Assembly: GCF_001411555.2 (NCBI RefSeq)
Contig: NC_049908.1
Span: 26,574,724-26,638,723, forward strand
DNA length: 64,000 bases
Reading direction: 5' to 3'
Origin: Juglans regia
Lineage: Eukaryota > Streptophyta > Magnoliopsida > Fagales > Juglandaceae
This document shows positions 24,130 through 37,000 of this stretch, in pieces; positions within the stretch are counted from its first letter, which is position 1, and the number at the start of each line of letters is the position of its first letter. The translations under genes and the position numbers were made by a program. The notes beneath the pieces were generated by a model. That model saw nothing but the letters and a program-made list of their open reading frames with translations, was not told the DNA's origin and searched no databases.

Positions 24130-25240
24130 GTGTGTTTTTTGTAAGTTTAACGAAAGGGGTGGCTCCTCCCCCTTTCTTTTTTCTTTCCCCTCCCATCTCT
24201 TTTGTTTATGTTAATTTCTATGTAGGTTTTTTAGTTTTGGTTGTGTTTTTTCGAGCCAAATAAGGGATGATTGCCATTCGGATGTTTCCAGCCGTCGCCT
24301 TTCAACACGCGCCATACTGGAATGATGCCCAGCTACCGATCTTCAAGACCACTGAATCCGGCGTCCATCGGAGTGGAGCCTAGCCTGTATGCGTGGGAGG
24401 AAGTTTTGGATCTCGGCTGGAAACAAACAAACCACCGAGGAGCCATCTGTCGTCGTTACGCTCGGCTTATCTAGAATCCCTAACTCCGAGACTTCCAAGA
24501 TTGATCGGCGGTTTTCCTCCCAAAGTGACTAGTATCCTACATGCGCTGCTGCCGATGCATTGTGCACTGTTCATTCATTTTATTTAAGTGTTTTTGATTT
24601 TCTGTTTCTTGTTGTTTCGTTTTACTGTTTTGTTTTTTGTTTGTTTCATTGTTTTCTTGTTGACTCGAGTGAGGTGTTGAGTTTTTGGATTGAATGTTAT
24701 ATGGGGCAAGAATTGTTCGAGAGTGGCGGGCGATGCTACTGCCGGTGGTTGTATGGCCAGTGCTCGTGTGTAGGTGCCGCCTACGCAATGGAGGCTATTT
24801 TGTCCGTACTTGAGCTGGGTGCTCGTGCCGTCAAGGCTCGAGATGTCGATGCTGCGGTGGGCGTGACGCCCGGGATTACACCGGTGCTTGTAGTTTTGTA
24901 GTTGTTAGTGTGTTTAATTTGTAATTTTTTTGTTATTGTAGTTATTAATATATTAGAAATAGACTATTGGATTTAGGGTTCATAGCAGTGTCATGTACTC
25001 TTTCTCCCTGAGAGGATGGATGGGGCTTTTAAGTTCTGTTTTTACAGAACTCTTTTTTTTGTTAGGAGAGAATTTATTGTGAAGTTAAGACATTGTCTGC
25101 TATAAAGAAATTTGTGTGTGGAGAAGCTCCAAAGTTGATGTATAGTTGGTTTATAGTCTGTATTTTTTATGTATTTATAAGTCATAATTATAATTTCGAT
25201 CATTAATAAAACGAGTCTATTTCTTTCAAAAAAAAATAAT
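24130..25240 (+). mobile_element. Probable retroposon 3' region with A-rich tail (LINE-like)
   Basis: GC-richer than its surroundings, ending in 'cattaataaaacgagtc' and 'tatttctttcaaaaaaaaat'. This resembles other LINE tails in the window (complement at 42919-42960 reads 'caataaaactcttaattac' plus poly-A). The segment has no legible protein domain; the open stretches at 24271-24474 and 24560-24901 are not recognisable. The call rests on tail form and composition. Confidence 0.4.
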
Positions 25241-25399
25241 AATAACAGAAGCAGTCATTATTAAACATTATTCCGGAAAGGAGTGATAAATCCAAAACAA
25301 GTGAAATGGACATCATTCCACATCTTGGGCTGCAGTCAAACATAAGTGAAAGACTTGGCCCAATAGACTAATTGAACTAACAGTAATGATATATAAAGT

Positions 25400-25590
25400 T
25401 TGAAAAATATTCTAGTCATAAATATATTATATAAAAATAATTTTATAAACTGACGTGACTTGATGTGATTCATCAGATTATGAAATTATTTTTATTATAA
25501 AATGAATCTAACAGATCAAATAAAACCACATCAATTTGTAAGATTATTTTTGTATAATTATTTTGTGAATATAGTAGTACTCATAAAGTT
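25400..25590. repeat. Family A MITE
   Basis: 'ataaaaataattttataaac' + 'tgacgtgacttgatgtgatt' on the left mirrors 'aaaccacatcaatttgtaag' + 'attatttttgtataattatt' on the right around 'cttttattataaaatgaatct'-like centre. Six copies of this palindromic family occur in the window (about 22.2, 23.3, 25.4, 32.6, 42.5 and 53.7 kb). Confidence 0.6.
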
Positions 25591-25934
25591 TTAAAGAGTG
25601 TAAGTCTCGTATATTTTCTTTTAAAAAAAATAGAATTTATTATTAAAAAGTAAATTTTTTCTTATAGATTTTAAATTTGCCATTTTTTTACAAAGAAAGC
25701 GTGACAAAAATCGGTAGATTCTTATCCCTAAAAATGAGATTTTGTATAGAAAAATATTGATCTTGGTCACGTTATCTCCAATTACATAAACTGAGATAAT
25801 AATTTTGTTTGTTTATATAGCATGTGCAAGGAACCGAACTCCCAACAACTGGACACAAAGTTTGGATTTAAATCCTAGGTGCAATTCAAACAGGATTAGT
25901 TGATTTCCTCTTTCGTTTTTTGAGAAGATAAATG
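25591..25934. other. AT-rich spacer, no gene
   Basis: A/T-rich sequence between two MITEs. No coding or RNA feature seen on either strand. Confidence 0.4.
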
Positions 25935-26088
25935 ATATTTACAGTCATAGAGTGTGCAAGTGTCGCTCACTCATTTTTAAAAAAATTAAATAAATACAAG
26001 ACCTATATGAAAAAAATTAATCTTTTAATAGTGTATCTTACTTTTTTTAAAAAAGAATACGCGACGCTTGTACAAACCATAACTATAT
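25935..26088. repeat. Family B MITE (palindromic)
   Basis: Left arm 'cagtcatagagtgtgcaagt' + 'gtcgctcactcattttt' and right arm 'aaaaaagaatacgcgacgct' + 'tgtacaaaccataact' are inverted complements. They enclose 'taaataaatacaagacctat'. It directly abuts the hAT-like element at 26097. Confidence 0.6.
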
Positions 26089-26096
26089 ATGACATT

Positions 26097-26801
26097 TAGG
26101 AGTGTCAAATCGTGTTAACGAGTTGTGTTCGTATCGTGTCAAGGTATGTACATTACACTTAATGGGTCAACACGAACACGACCCGTTAAGGATTTCGTAT
26201 CAAAATTCCAAACCTGAACACGACACGGTAAGATAACGGGTTGACACGGTGCGACACGACATGACCCGTTCCGTTTCAACTCGTTTACGTTAATAGGTTA
26301 AACAGACACGATACGACACGACACAACCTGTTTGACTTAATTGATTTTATATAAATATTTAAATATAAATAATATCTATAAAAAAAAAAAAACTAACTAC
26401 AAGTCTAAAATTACAATCCAAACAAATATGATCCATACAATTTGTAATAATATTCATTATTAAAATTACATTCTAAATATAATAAACAAAACATACAATG
26501 TAAATATATTAATGTTACAATCTCAAATATAATAAAAAATTAAAAACACAGATCTAAACAAATTTAGAACTTGAAGAAGGAAGTTGAGCGTCCACCTTGC
26601 CCTTTAGGTCTAAGGATATAAAGGTAAATTTAATTTTCTTAATGGGTCATAACGGGTTGACCTATTAGTGACCTGTTAAGCAATTGTGTTTTAACAGGTC
26701 AATCCGTTTTGACCCGAACCCATTAGGGCTAAACCCTAACCCGTTTTTATCGTATTGTGTTCATATTAATTAACGGATCGTGTCACATATTGCCACCTCT
26801 A
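26097..26801. mobile_element. Non-autonomous hAT-like transposon with exact 8-bp duplication
   Basis: The element starts taggagtgtcaaatcgtg and ends with cacatattgccacctcta, whose complement tagaggtggcaa is an imperfect match to the left end. An identical 8-bp target duplication atgacatt flanks it (26089-26096 and 26802-26809). Subterminal regions repeat 'acacgacccgtta' and 'aacccgttt' type motifs, and the middle is AT-rich. No transposase. The family is like the 'acgacccg' hAT elements common in dicots. Confidence 0.88.
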
Positions 26802-26809
26802 ATGACATT

Positions 26810-27184
26810 ACACTTTTGAGAGTATCTGTCTGCATTTTCTCGTATATATTAGAAGAATGTTTTCCATTTCAAAAAACCTACGAAAAACAAATTAATTACG
26901 ACAAGAAGGCAGTAGAAACAAGTAGAAGGCCCAATAGAATACTATGGGCCATCACCATCTATAGAAATTTAGGACCCAATCAGATTGATAGAAATGAGGC
27001 CCATGACAGAATTGTCTGGTCCTGGTCGTCTCCTAAGCTAGTTTATCTCCAAGTACTTGGCGATAGTAATGCAGAGAATGTTTAAGTAGTTTTAATGAAG
27101 TTGATGGATAAGTTAATGGTACTATTTATTATAAAGTTTTCATCTCTAGTTATGCTAGTTAGTTTATCATAATACAAACTATTT
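26810..27184. other. Spacer, no gene
   Basis: A plus-strand open stretch (26780-27085) starts inside the hAT element and has no recognisable domain. Nothing else supported. Confidence 0.4.
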
Positions 27185-27365
27185 TTTAAAGTGAAATTAT
27201 AGTTGCAGTCATGAGTGTGCAAGCGTCGTACAATTATTTTAAAAAAAGTAAATAAATACAAAATCTATATGAAAGAAAATTAATTTTTTAAAAGTAGATT
27301 CAATTTTTTTTAAAATAATTACACGATATTTATACACTCTACGATTTTATTTGATATTATTTATT
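27185..27365. repeat. Family B MITE (palindromic)
   Basis: 'cagtcatgagtgtgcaagcg' + 'tcgtacaattatttt' on the left and 'aaaataattacacgatattt' + 'atacactctacgatttt' on the right form long inverted arms around 'aaataaatacaaaatctata'. Confidence 0.6.
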
Positions 27366-28113
27366 TTTTAAAATTATTTAAAATACGTCACATCAATTGA
27401 GATTACGATAAAAATAGTGGACAGTCCTCCAGTCTAGGAAGAAGTTTCGCAACCACTTGAAAACAGACGCTACTCTTTCACAACCCGGCCCCAACCATGT
27501 CCCCAATGGTCCCTTATAAGGACGATTGGTAGTGCCATATATTACATGATTTGGAACTGATCATCATGACCGCCTACCATGACCCCTTTCTTTATGAATT
27601 TATATATAGCGTCGTGCAGTTATTTAAAAAAAAATAGAATTTAATATTAAAAAATTAATTTTTTTTATATAAATTTCATATATATTTATTTTTTAAAAAA
27701 ATAATTACACGATATTTACGTATTTACGCCTATAACTATCATTTCTCGTTAACATATCCACAGAACCCTCCCCGAAGCAGACAAATCCTGGCCATATAAG
27801 CCGTCAATAGAAATGGTGCATGGATTGACAAAATATTTCATCCACGTTACATTTGGATAGCTGAATTTAAGAAGGATGTGGAGGAGTTAGGTCTTTAAAA
27901 TTCTGCAAATTTTCTATTTAGATCATATATTAATTAAAATTTAGATAATTTAAACCAAAATTCAAACTTGAATTTTAATTAATTACATTAAGAAAATTAA
28001 AATAATAATATTTAATAAAAATATAAATATAAAAATTTCTATCCAAACACAATAATCTTTGAGGGAAGTACTTAAAATTAAAGATATGAAGTCATTGATC
28101 AGACGGCTGTAGG
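27366..28113. other. Spacer with a second, weaker family B copy
   Basis: About 27600-27760 is another family B copy ('gcgtcgtgcagttatttaaa' ... 'ataattacacgatatttacg'). The remainder is AT-rich without a gene. Confidence 0.4.
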
Positions 28114-28335
28114 TAGGGCTATAAACGAGCTGAGTTTAAGCAAGCATGGGTTGTGTGAGTTCTGCTCGTTCACAACTCGAGACGAGCTTGGGCTCAACTC
28201 ATTTACATAAATCGGGCCTATGAGAATGCCCGAGCTCGGCCCATTTACATGTAATGCAAACTCGAGTTTGGTTCCGTTAACGAGTCGAGCCCAAGCTCGA
28301 TTCGAGCTCGATTTGTCAACAGAATATTTTACATC
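28114..28335. mobile_element. End of a hAT-like element with CGAGCTC-rich subterminal motifs
   Basis: Begins 'tagggctataaacgagctga' and carries repeated 'acgagcttgggctc', 'cccgagctcggccc' and 'gagcccaagctcgattcgag' motifs. This is the subterminal pattern of a widespread plant hAT family starting with TAGGG. The opposite terminus could not be found, so only one end is called. Confidence 0.5.
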
Positions 28336-28837
28336 CAAAATAAATAATATAAAATTAAAATAAATGCATCAGTAAAATAACAAATTAAATACAAATTTAC
28401 ATCATGAAGCCTTCAATAGTATTATGGCTATTTTACATTAAATGACATTTTACATCCTATTGGAAGACGTGAATTAAAAAATATTTTATAACAATAAATT
28501 ATGAAATAAGGTACTTTAAACTTCAAAACAAAAAATGGGCAGTAAAATCAGTGAAGTCCTTAGTCTTCATGAATGGAGCCATAAATCTTGACATTGTTGC
28601 CTTGCATACACTAATACAATAAAAAATTTAAGCTCCTCTTTAATCCCTTGCTCAAGTACTGTTAACTTAGTAATATTGTCAATGAATGTTTGATAGGAAA
28701 TGCAAAACTTAATTTGCCTAAAAACTCAATGTCATATCTCTAACACAGTTACACAATATAATTATACAAGCTATTTGAGAAATAAATATGTGCTTCAAGG
28801 ATTCAAATAAACATAGCTACTTAGCTTGACAAAAAAA
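28336..28837. other. AT-rich sequence, no gene; may be the body of the preceding element
   Basis: No coding signal. Continuity with the hAT-like end at 28114 is possible but cannot be shown without a second terminus. Confidence 0.3.
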
Positions 28838-29330
28838 GATAAACCAGCAACCAGCAATAGGCAATAGACTTACACTAATACCAAATGCAGTTACCAAATA
28901 TGTTACCAAACAAGTTACAAGTGACCAAAACAGCCAGACATGAGACAACTGCATTTATCAAAACAATATTAGGATGACACAAGAAGAATCGAAGATAAAC
29001 CAGCAAATAATAGTAGGCAATAGGCATACACTAATAGCAAATGTAGTTACCAAAACAGCCAAACAAGTTGACAACAAAATGAGGTAGACAACTGCAGTTA
29101 CCAAAATAAAATCAGCATAACACAAGGACAATTGAATCTACCAATTAGCAGACAGCAGTATGCAATAGGCATACATTGATACCACAGACAGTTACTAAAG
29201 AAGTTACCAAAACAACAATACAACAAACTGTGAGGTAGACAACTGCAGTTACCAAAACAAAATTAGCATGACACAAGAAGAATCAAAGATAAACCAACAG
29301 GCAGGAGTATGCAATAGACATACATAGATT
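28838..29330. repeat. Tandem repeat, 140-156 bp unit, just over 3 copies
   Basis: Unit starts at 28838, 28994, 29134 (diverged) and 29288 (partial). Each carries 'gataaaccagca', 'gcaataggcatacac', 'gcagttaccaaa' and 'aggtagacaactgcagttac' in the same order, with internal length differences. Copies are roughly 80-90% alike by eye. No coding function is apparent. Confidence 0.75.
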
Positions 29331-30924
29331 TGTAACTTGTAAGTTCTTTCTTCATAAGGTTTTTCCCTTAAAATTTTTAGTATGACAATTATAAAGCTTG
29401 AAATAGATAGTATAGTGCAAGTGCAATGTGCAAACAACATCAAGATCAAGATAGATTTGAGTGATAGACAGAGATAGTCACAGTCTCAAACTCTCATAGA
29501 AGCATTCAAGCATGCATATATATCATATATGTCGTGATTAAACATGTATGGGCCTATGGCAGGACAATGTCACACTGTCACACCATTTCGACGTACTAGG
29601 GTTTGCAAATACAAACATGAATCACATGATTAGATCTACAATGCTAGAATTTAGAAATAGTTAGGAGAGAACCATAAGTTAAAAAATACTCTAATAATTA
29701 TACAAGTGCTTCCAAACTTCCAAAGTAGTTAATGACCAAATCTCCCAACTTCCCAACGAAATGGTTAGAAACAGGAAAATAACTTGGCTAATTGACTGAT
29801 GGACGAACCAAACATTGAACCAGAGAAGCATGAACCACGAAATCAGGGATTCAGTTAGTTGGGGGTCATAAATGCTAGCATTTAATGACCCATCTGTCGA
29901 GGCCTGACTGGCATCTCTGAGATTGAGATTGTAGTCACAGCTCCTCTAAAATCCGGCTGACGCCTCCATTTGCGAGGGTTCCGAGCAGTCGTAGATAGCT
30001 GCAAGCCTTCAAGAATCAAGCCTTGATTTAAGGCTTCATTCCATGGAAATTACAAGGTAAGTGATGGAGCGTATAATGACTAAGTAGGCTAGGCTTTCAC
30101 GAATCGTGAATCATAATGAGTTTGAGAGGAAGTGAGACTTGTGTGTGAAACATTGAAAGTGTAATGACAGAAGCGTGAATGACAAAGGTGAAAGGACTTG
30201 GGGGGGGGGGGGGCTAGGGTTGTAATGAGTTTAATCAACGGCTCCAAATTAGGGCTCTTACTTTATGAATCAACCATGCAATATACTGTCTATCTCTTTC
30301 TAAATATAATTAAAAAGTGTTTGAGTTATAAAAATATAAGAAAACTTGATCTATAAAAGTCTAAAAGATCACACTAAGCAAAGCAAACTGGCCAGCTGGT
30401 AAGCATCCCAATTACTTAGCAGATGAGTTCAATATTGTTTGTTTGTTTGGTAGTATGTGTGCTCGTAACATTTCCCTTGCGCCCAATGCATGTGTTGTAC
30501 TTAGCAGCTCTTGAAATTCTTCATCAAGTCTTTTAATTTTTCTCTTTTATTATAAGGTTGCCAAGCAAAGACCACGACTCGCCTCCGGCCAGCTTGAAGT
30601 GCTTGTACTAATAATTACTCTCCAAAATAAGATCAGGTATACCATGCTGAATGCGTAATTGTGAGTAGTTGAATCTCTGTTGATCATTAACTTCAAAAGA
30701 GTTCAATGTTTGTTAAATGTGATAGGTATATATGATCCTTCCCATTATCACCTTACGTGACTAATTTCTACCACTAACGCTAAAGTAATTTCAACATACG
30801 AGCAAAGTGTAAGCAATATTTTTTTTTTCAAATTAAACCTTTTGACAATTCAAGATATTTTGTCAAATAAAGGAATTAATGGATATATATATATATATAT
30901 ATATGGACTGCTATATATCTAACC
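29331..30924. other. Intergenic, no gene recognised
   Basis: Contains a long G run (about 30200-30213) before 'ctagggttgtaatgag' and a (TA)n tract at 30885-30904. 29860-30010 is more GC-rich and may be transposon-derived. No supported gene. Confidence 0.4.
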
Positions 30925-31715
30925 GATAAGGGTGTAGATCGGCCAGATACTGATCCGGATATCTGGCCATAACCGGATCCATATCCGGATTTTGAAAACC
31001 AGCAGTTATCTGCCCTGGTAAATTCGGGCAAAACTTGGGCGGATAACCAAATTAAAATCTGGATATCTGGGTTTATTACATTTTTTTTTTTACTTTTTTA
31101 ATAGTCATTTTAACACTTTTTGAAAGGCTTTTTTTTTATTAGATTTTATGTGTATTATTTTTTATATAATGAATATTATTATATATAGACATTTTTTAAA
31201 CTTTTTATTTCCATTCAAATTTTTATAAAAAAAAAAAAATTGATATCATCAATACATACAACACACTGCATACATCATGGAAATTAGATTGCATTCACAA
31301 ACAGTTGAATATGGTTAATTAATCTCCAACCACCATGCAGCACTAGTGTTCTTTTTCGGTGGAAATTAATTAAAAGAGATATTGGAGGATTTATCTCGTT
31401 TCTTTGTCGATCGGCAATATCATATATATATATAGTGAACATGCAACTTCATGAGTGCGTAAAAATTCATTTTTCTTTTCTCATGTATATTTATTGTTGT
31501 TGTCTTGTACTTGACCTATCACTATTAGAAAATGTTACCCATAAGAACGTCAATAATCACAATATCAAAAGAACCGGATTAAAAATTGGATCTATTACCG
31601 GATCCGGATGGATAACCATTCGGATTCACCTGGATTTTCGATTTCTAGATCAGATTGAAGACCCAAATTCAGTCCAAATGCACACCCGGCCTACTAGTCG
31701 AGGTGTATCCAACAA
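30925..31715. mobile_element. Probable hAT-like element with CCGGATAT subterminal motifs
   Basis: Left side 'taagggtgtagatcggccag' then 'gatccggatatctggccata' and 'accggatccatatccggatt'. Right side 'accggatccggatggataac', 'ccattcggattcacctgg' and 'gcacacccgg'. The facing CCGGAT motifs and the 'agggtgt' / 'acaccc' ends fit a hAT-like element about 790 bp long. No clean target duplication seen, so the right boundary is uncertain. Confidence 0.5.
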
Positions 31716-33640
31716 CAAGGGGCGGGGTGCTTGAGTTGAATAATGTGGATTTTACTTTTTAGATTAACATGAAAGCAAGATGAATGAATGGTGACATGTA
31801 TATATACATATATATATATATATATTTATATGGAGCCATGCCCCCCCGCCCCTGCCATTCTTTGTAGGATCTTACTTAATTACATGATATTATTCATCAA
31901 AATTAGATGTAATTCATTAATATTGTTTGAATATTAAATGAGTTTAATTCATTAAATCAATAGAGTACTCTAATTTTTCTGTTCCAAATTTTTTATTTGT
32001 CAACTAATATATATATAGATGAATTATATACGTAGAAGCATCCAAAGCAAATTAGAGAGAAATGAATTTATAACATGAAATTCCTTGCCTACACGGCAAT
32101 AATAAATAAAACGAAAGTCATGATAAGCACATGAATCATGATGACAGGCAAAGAGAGGTACAAGCTATGAGTATAAATGTGTTTGATGCTCTTATTAATT
32201 TAAAAGTATTATTTAGAACATTAATTATGTATATAAATATTAAATTTCAATGATATATATGGCGCCGTTACGTATAGCTAATATGAGGAAAGTTCTACGT
32301 ATGATCTGTAGCAGAATACGATGAAAGTTCTAGTACTATTTGATTATTAATTAATGACCAACCCATAACCCTAAATATCATGTAGTACTGCTGTAAAATG
32401 CTTTGCGGCGACTCGATTCAGGTCCCTACCATAAATTTTAAATAAAAAGAAATAGTCCTATCAATTATAAACTTCACATTATTCATTAAATGTTCAGTCC
32501 ACTTTGATAATTATAAATGAGAACTGCTAAATCTAAAAAAAAATTACAAAAAAACAATAATTATAAACTAATGTGATTTCACCTGATCCGTTAGATCTAT
32601 TTTATAATAAAAATAATTTTATAATCTGAAAAATCATATCAAACCACATCAATTTGTGAGATTATTTTTATATAATAACTTTGTGACTTGAATATTTCTC
32701 AATATGAATACGATACTGTTTTTTTATCATATATGTCTATTTTTTTTTCCTTCTCCATATTTTTAATTTTTTAATTTGATTTTGAAACCTTCACCTACTA
32801 TATATGCTTTTAAGTTTATCTTTCGATTTTTTATTAACGTGCATTAGAGGTCATGGATATATATTAATAGAAAATTTTATACATTATATTATTATTTTAT
32901 TTTTATCTTATTAAATAAGATGTGATATATTTATTATTATTAAATAATTATTTATTATATATTTTTTTATTATCTATTGATAAATATAACACGTATTATT
33001 TAACGGGATGAATGTGAATGTGATTAATGCATCCAGACGATTGAATAAATAAATATTATATGTATTTAAGTGAATTTTTATGATTATTATTAAAAGACAA
33101 TCTAGAACATGCTGTCTATACTGATAAAAGACACAAAAGTACGAGGAGACATGGAGGGTAGTTCCGGAACTAAATACCAACTTCATACTTTGCTGTAAAC
33201 GTGTCGGTTTTACGTTGCTTGTCGTTTCCTACCATGTCTATGCCCATGCTTCCGGTGTCCGACCAAATCAGTTTCTTCGTACAAAAGCTCCCGTTTATTT
33301 CGTTGTGAATTTTATAAATAATTTAATTTTATAGTTATTATTATTTATTATCATATTTCAACAAAAAAAAAAAAAAACTTAGATAAATATATTTGGAGAA
33401 GTAATAAGTAATTAAAATTAATAAAAAATGATGATCCTTAAAAAAGAAAAAAGGAGCGTAAGCTACGGTAGTACGAGGAATAACGGAGTCGTAGGCTGTA
33501 CCGTCGGAGTTCTGCTTCTCGTTTAACGGGGGTTTGGAAATTTGTATTGGTCATTTTACGAGCTTGACCTCCTGTCACCTGAGGAGTGAGAGGATTTAAC
33601 CATGGTTCAAAATAAACAGCCCGGGTTTAACTCTAGTTAA
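31716..33640. other. Intergenic upstream of PEPCK, no gene
   Basis: AT-rich with TA tracts near 31797-31829 and 32010-32019. A family A MITE lies at 32540-32710 ('aaactaatgtgatttcacct' and 'aaaccacatcaatttgtgag' as arms). Nothing coding recognised. Confidence 0.45.
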
Positions 33641-33654
33641 GCATTGTGTTCTGG

Positions 33655-33670
33655 AGCCTTTAAAAGGTGC
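33655..33670 (+). promoter_or_regulatory. Candidate TATA box of the PEPCK gene
   Basis: 'gcctttaaaaggtgcc' lies about 395 bp before the start codon. It is followed by pyrimidine-rich DNA typical of plant leaders (33690-33860) and by a CACGTG G-box in 'aaacacgtgggg' near 33875. A leader intron is likely because the start codon sits 9 bp after a T-rich AG (34049), but the matching donor is unclear. Confidence 0.4.
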
Positions 33671-34058
33671 CTCGCCCTCGTTCATTTTCCACCGGATCAC
33701 CTCCTCATTTTCTCTTCCTGCATCAAATCCTGCAACTTTCATGTTCACAACCCTCCCTTTGTATCTCATTCACCTTTTCTTTCATTCTTCCTCTTCTACC
33801 ATTTCGTTTCAAGCTTCTAATCTCTGGTCTCTCTCTCTCTCTTTCTCTCTCATTTTTTCGATCTTCAACCATGCAAACACGTGGGGCTAGCTTTTTTCTA
33901 GGGGAAATTTTCAAACCTTAAACATGCTTTCGATCCGATGAATCCGAGAGATTATAATTCCGCTGAAACATGTTGAGAACCATGACGTAAATGTTGCGCT
34001 GAACTGGTTTGTCTTTTTTTTTTTATTTATTATTTCTTCATGTGTGCAGAGAAAAGAG

Positions 34059-37000
34059 ATGGCAGAGAACGAAGAGTTCAGTTTTGAGACGGGGGCGGCG
34101 CAGAGTGAGCTGCCGAAGATAGAGACGCAGAAGAAGCAGAACGAGATCTGCCACGATGACAGTTCGCATCCAGTCAAGGCTCAGACCATCGACGAGCTCC
34201 ACTCTCTCCAGAAGAAGAAATCGTCACCCACCACCCCTATTAAGGGGACCCAAGGCTCCTTCACCCCCATCTCCGATGAACAGCGCCATAAACAGCAGCT
34301 CCAGTCCATCAGGTTACAAACATGAACTCGCCGATCATGATTAATGCCTCGTATTATATATGATCACTAATTAAATTTGCCCAAAATATAAATGCCGTTA
34401 TTAATCATGAATTATCATGAATTTTATCGTGACTATGAAGTAAATTCTAAACACACCTATAAAAGGAATACAATTTATTTTTTAAAAAAAATTATATATC
34501 TACGTTTTATTATAAGTTAGATCTAATTTATAATAAAAAAAATTCTATACTCTCGCGAATTATGAAAACGCATCAAATTTTAAATTTTATATGATTTTTT
34601 TTCTTTAATCAGACATATTTTACGGAAGAATGAAAATCTTGAGTACGTTCAGAATTGACAATGGAACTTTGCCTGTTTTGGCAACCTTACTACGTTTGTT
34701 GTTGTTTAAAACAGTGCATCTTTGGCGTCACTGACGAGAGAAACGGGACCAAAGTTGGTGAAAGGAGACCCGACACGGAAGACACAAACAACGAAGGACA
34801 TACCACATGATCACCATTTCGCACCGACCATTAACGTTAGTGACAGTTCCTTGAAGTTCACACATGTCCTCTACAACCTCTCTCCCGCAGGTATACGTCG
34901 CGTTTTTGCTTCCATGCTCTACTACGTGTGTGTCTATATATATTTTCCATCTAATAATTATAGAATTTGAGATCAAATACTGATCTTCATCTAAGTTTTA
35001 TCATACCCAACTGAACCTGTTATGCCGCACATTTGAGCGATTACTATTTAAATGGATAGAACCTAAAAGGTCATTTAAAAGCTAACTTTTGGGACTTGGG
35101 GTTTGGTGCATGCAGAGCTATATGAGCAGGCCATAAAGTATGAGAAAGGGTCGTTCATCACAGAGACGGGCGCCTTAGCAACCCTTTCTGGAGCCAAGAC
35201 CGGTCGTTCTCCCAGAGATAAGCGTGTTGTTAAGGATGAGACTACTGCGGATGAGCTTTGGTGGGGAAAGTAAGTGCCCCCCCGATCCATTATCCATGGT
35301 CTTTTTCTCCAATCCCTGTCTGCAATTTTGAATACCTGAGAGCTTTTATCTTCTATTGACATCTACAATATTTTATTTACTTGTCTATGACAGGGGTTCA
35401 CCCAACATTGAAATGGACGCGGAAACTTTCTTGGTGAACAGAGAAAGAGCTGTTGATTACTTGAACTCTTTGGACAAGGTTGTCTTCTAATTATTTAGCA
35501 ATATCTTATCTTTTATTTACTTTGCTATTGCCTATTTTTTCTTTTTTGTTCTTCAGCGTTTATATTTTTTTAGATTGTATCATTTTTCTCCTAATTAATC
35601 AGTTTTGATTTTATTACAGAAAGATGTACTTTCTCTAAGAATAAATGGACCTTCCTACATGGGGTGCAAAATAAAATATAAAATATAAAGTTGTGGTCTT
35701 TGAAACTTTTCCCTTTTAGGCACGGTGATGTCTATGCTGGTATCTATTTTATCGTTTTTTCCAGTTGACCAAACGGCCCCTGATCCATTTGAGGACAGCA
35801 ACTTTATCCTTAAAATATTATTGATTTGTCAGCATTTTGGCGGTGCTATTTGTTTATTGTACTTATGTGTTATTCAACCTCACAAATCAACAACTGTAAC
35901 CCAGTGAACTATGCAGAACATATCTAAGTTTATAACTAATAATTCGATGAATTTGTACGTTAGGACTTTCAGCTATCAATTACTAGGTGGGTTGCTAATC
36001 TGTAGGAATCTCTGTCATCTGTTGTGATAACAGAGTGATCTAAGGTTGTTTGACTTTGAAAGCAAGTATGGAGAAAGAATAAAAGTATTGACAATTAGTA
36101 TGAAATTTCATCTATTTTCAGGTCTTTGTGAATGATCAATTCTTGAACTGGGACCCAGAGAATAGAATTAAAGTCCGGATTGTCTCTGCCAGAGCTTACC
36201 ATTCCTTGTTCATGCACAACATGTAAGTAGAGCTTATGAATAATTAACCTCTTACAACACTATTTGTGTCTGTCTACAGAGGTCTAAGCCTGCCAGATAA
36301 CTCTCCTTTAACGTTGACACTATGCTAATTTATCCTGTATTGAGTAAATTATCATCCCTGTATAGAATTCCCTGGAGGAAACTCATGTACTGGTCTGTTA
36401 GCTTAGTGTACAATTCGATAATTGGGTGGGTGGCTGGCAGGTGTATCCGACCCACTCCTGAAGAGCTGGAGAATTTCGGTACTCCGGACTTCACTATATA
36501 CAATGCTGGGCAGTTCCCATGTAATCGTTACACGCACTACATGACATCCTCTACTAGCATAGATCTTAATCTTTCTAGGAAGGAAATGGTCATCCTTGGC
36601 ACCCAGTACGCCGGGGAAATGAAGAAGGGTCTGTTCGGTGTTATGCATTATCTCATGCCTAAGCGTGAAATCCTCTCCTTACATTCTGGCAGCAATATGG
36701 GGAAAGATGGAGATGTTGCCCTCTTCTTTGGATTGTCAGGTATAGTATCCTCGGAGCAGGGCATGATGTGGCTCTAAATGCTGCTATATGATATGTGCCT
36801 TCTAACTCTATCTCGCAGTCCGGTCAGAAAAACGTGTTGGCATGTGCCGGTCAGAAAAAAAACCAAGGCAAAAAAAGGAGATTTGGCACACTTCCTTTGC
36901 ATACTCTTTTTTGTCACTCACGAATTCTACTTTTAAATGTCTTTATATTAGGTACTGGGAAAACAACTCTTTCTACAGATCACAATAGATACCTGATTGG

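Noticed and set aside
26725..26745. Telomere-like 'aaaccctaaccc'
   Set aside because: It is part of the repeated 'aacccgttt' subterminal motif of the hAT-like element, not a telomeric tract.
35725..36777. Open frames within PEPCK (35725-35907 and 36322-36777)
   Set aside because: The first is intronic; the second joins intron 5 to exon 6 and intron 6. The spliced model explains the coding part.
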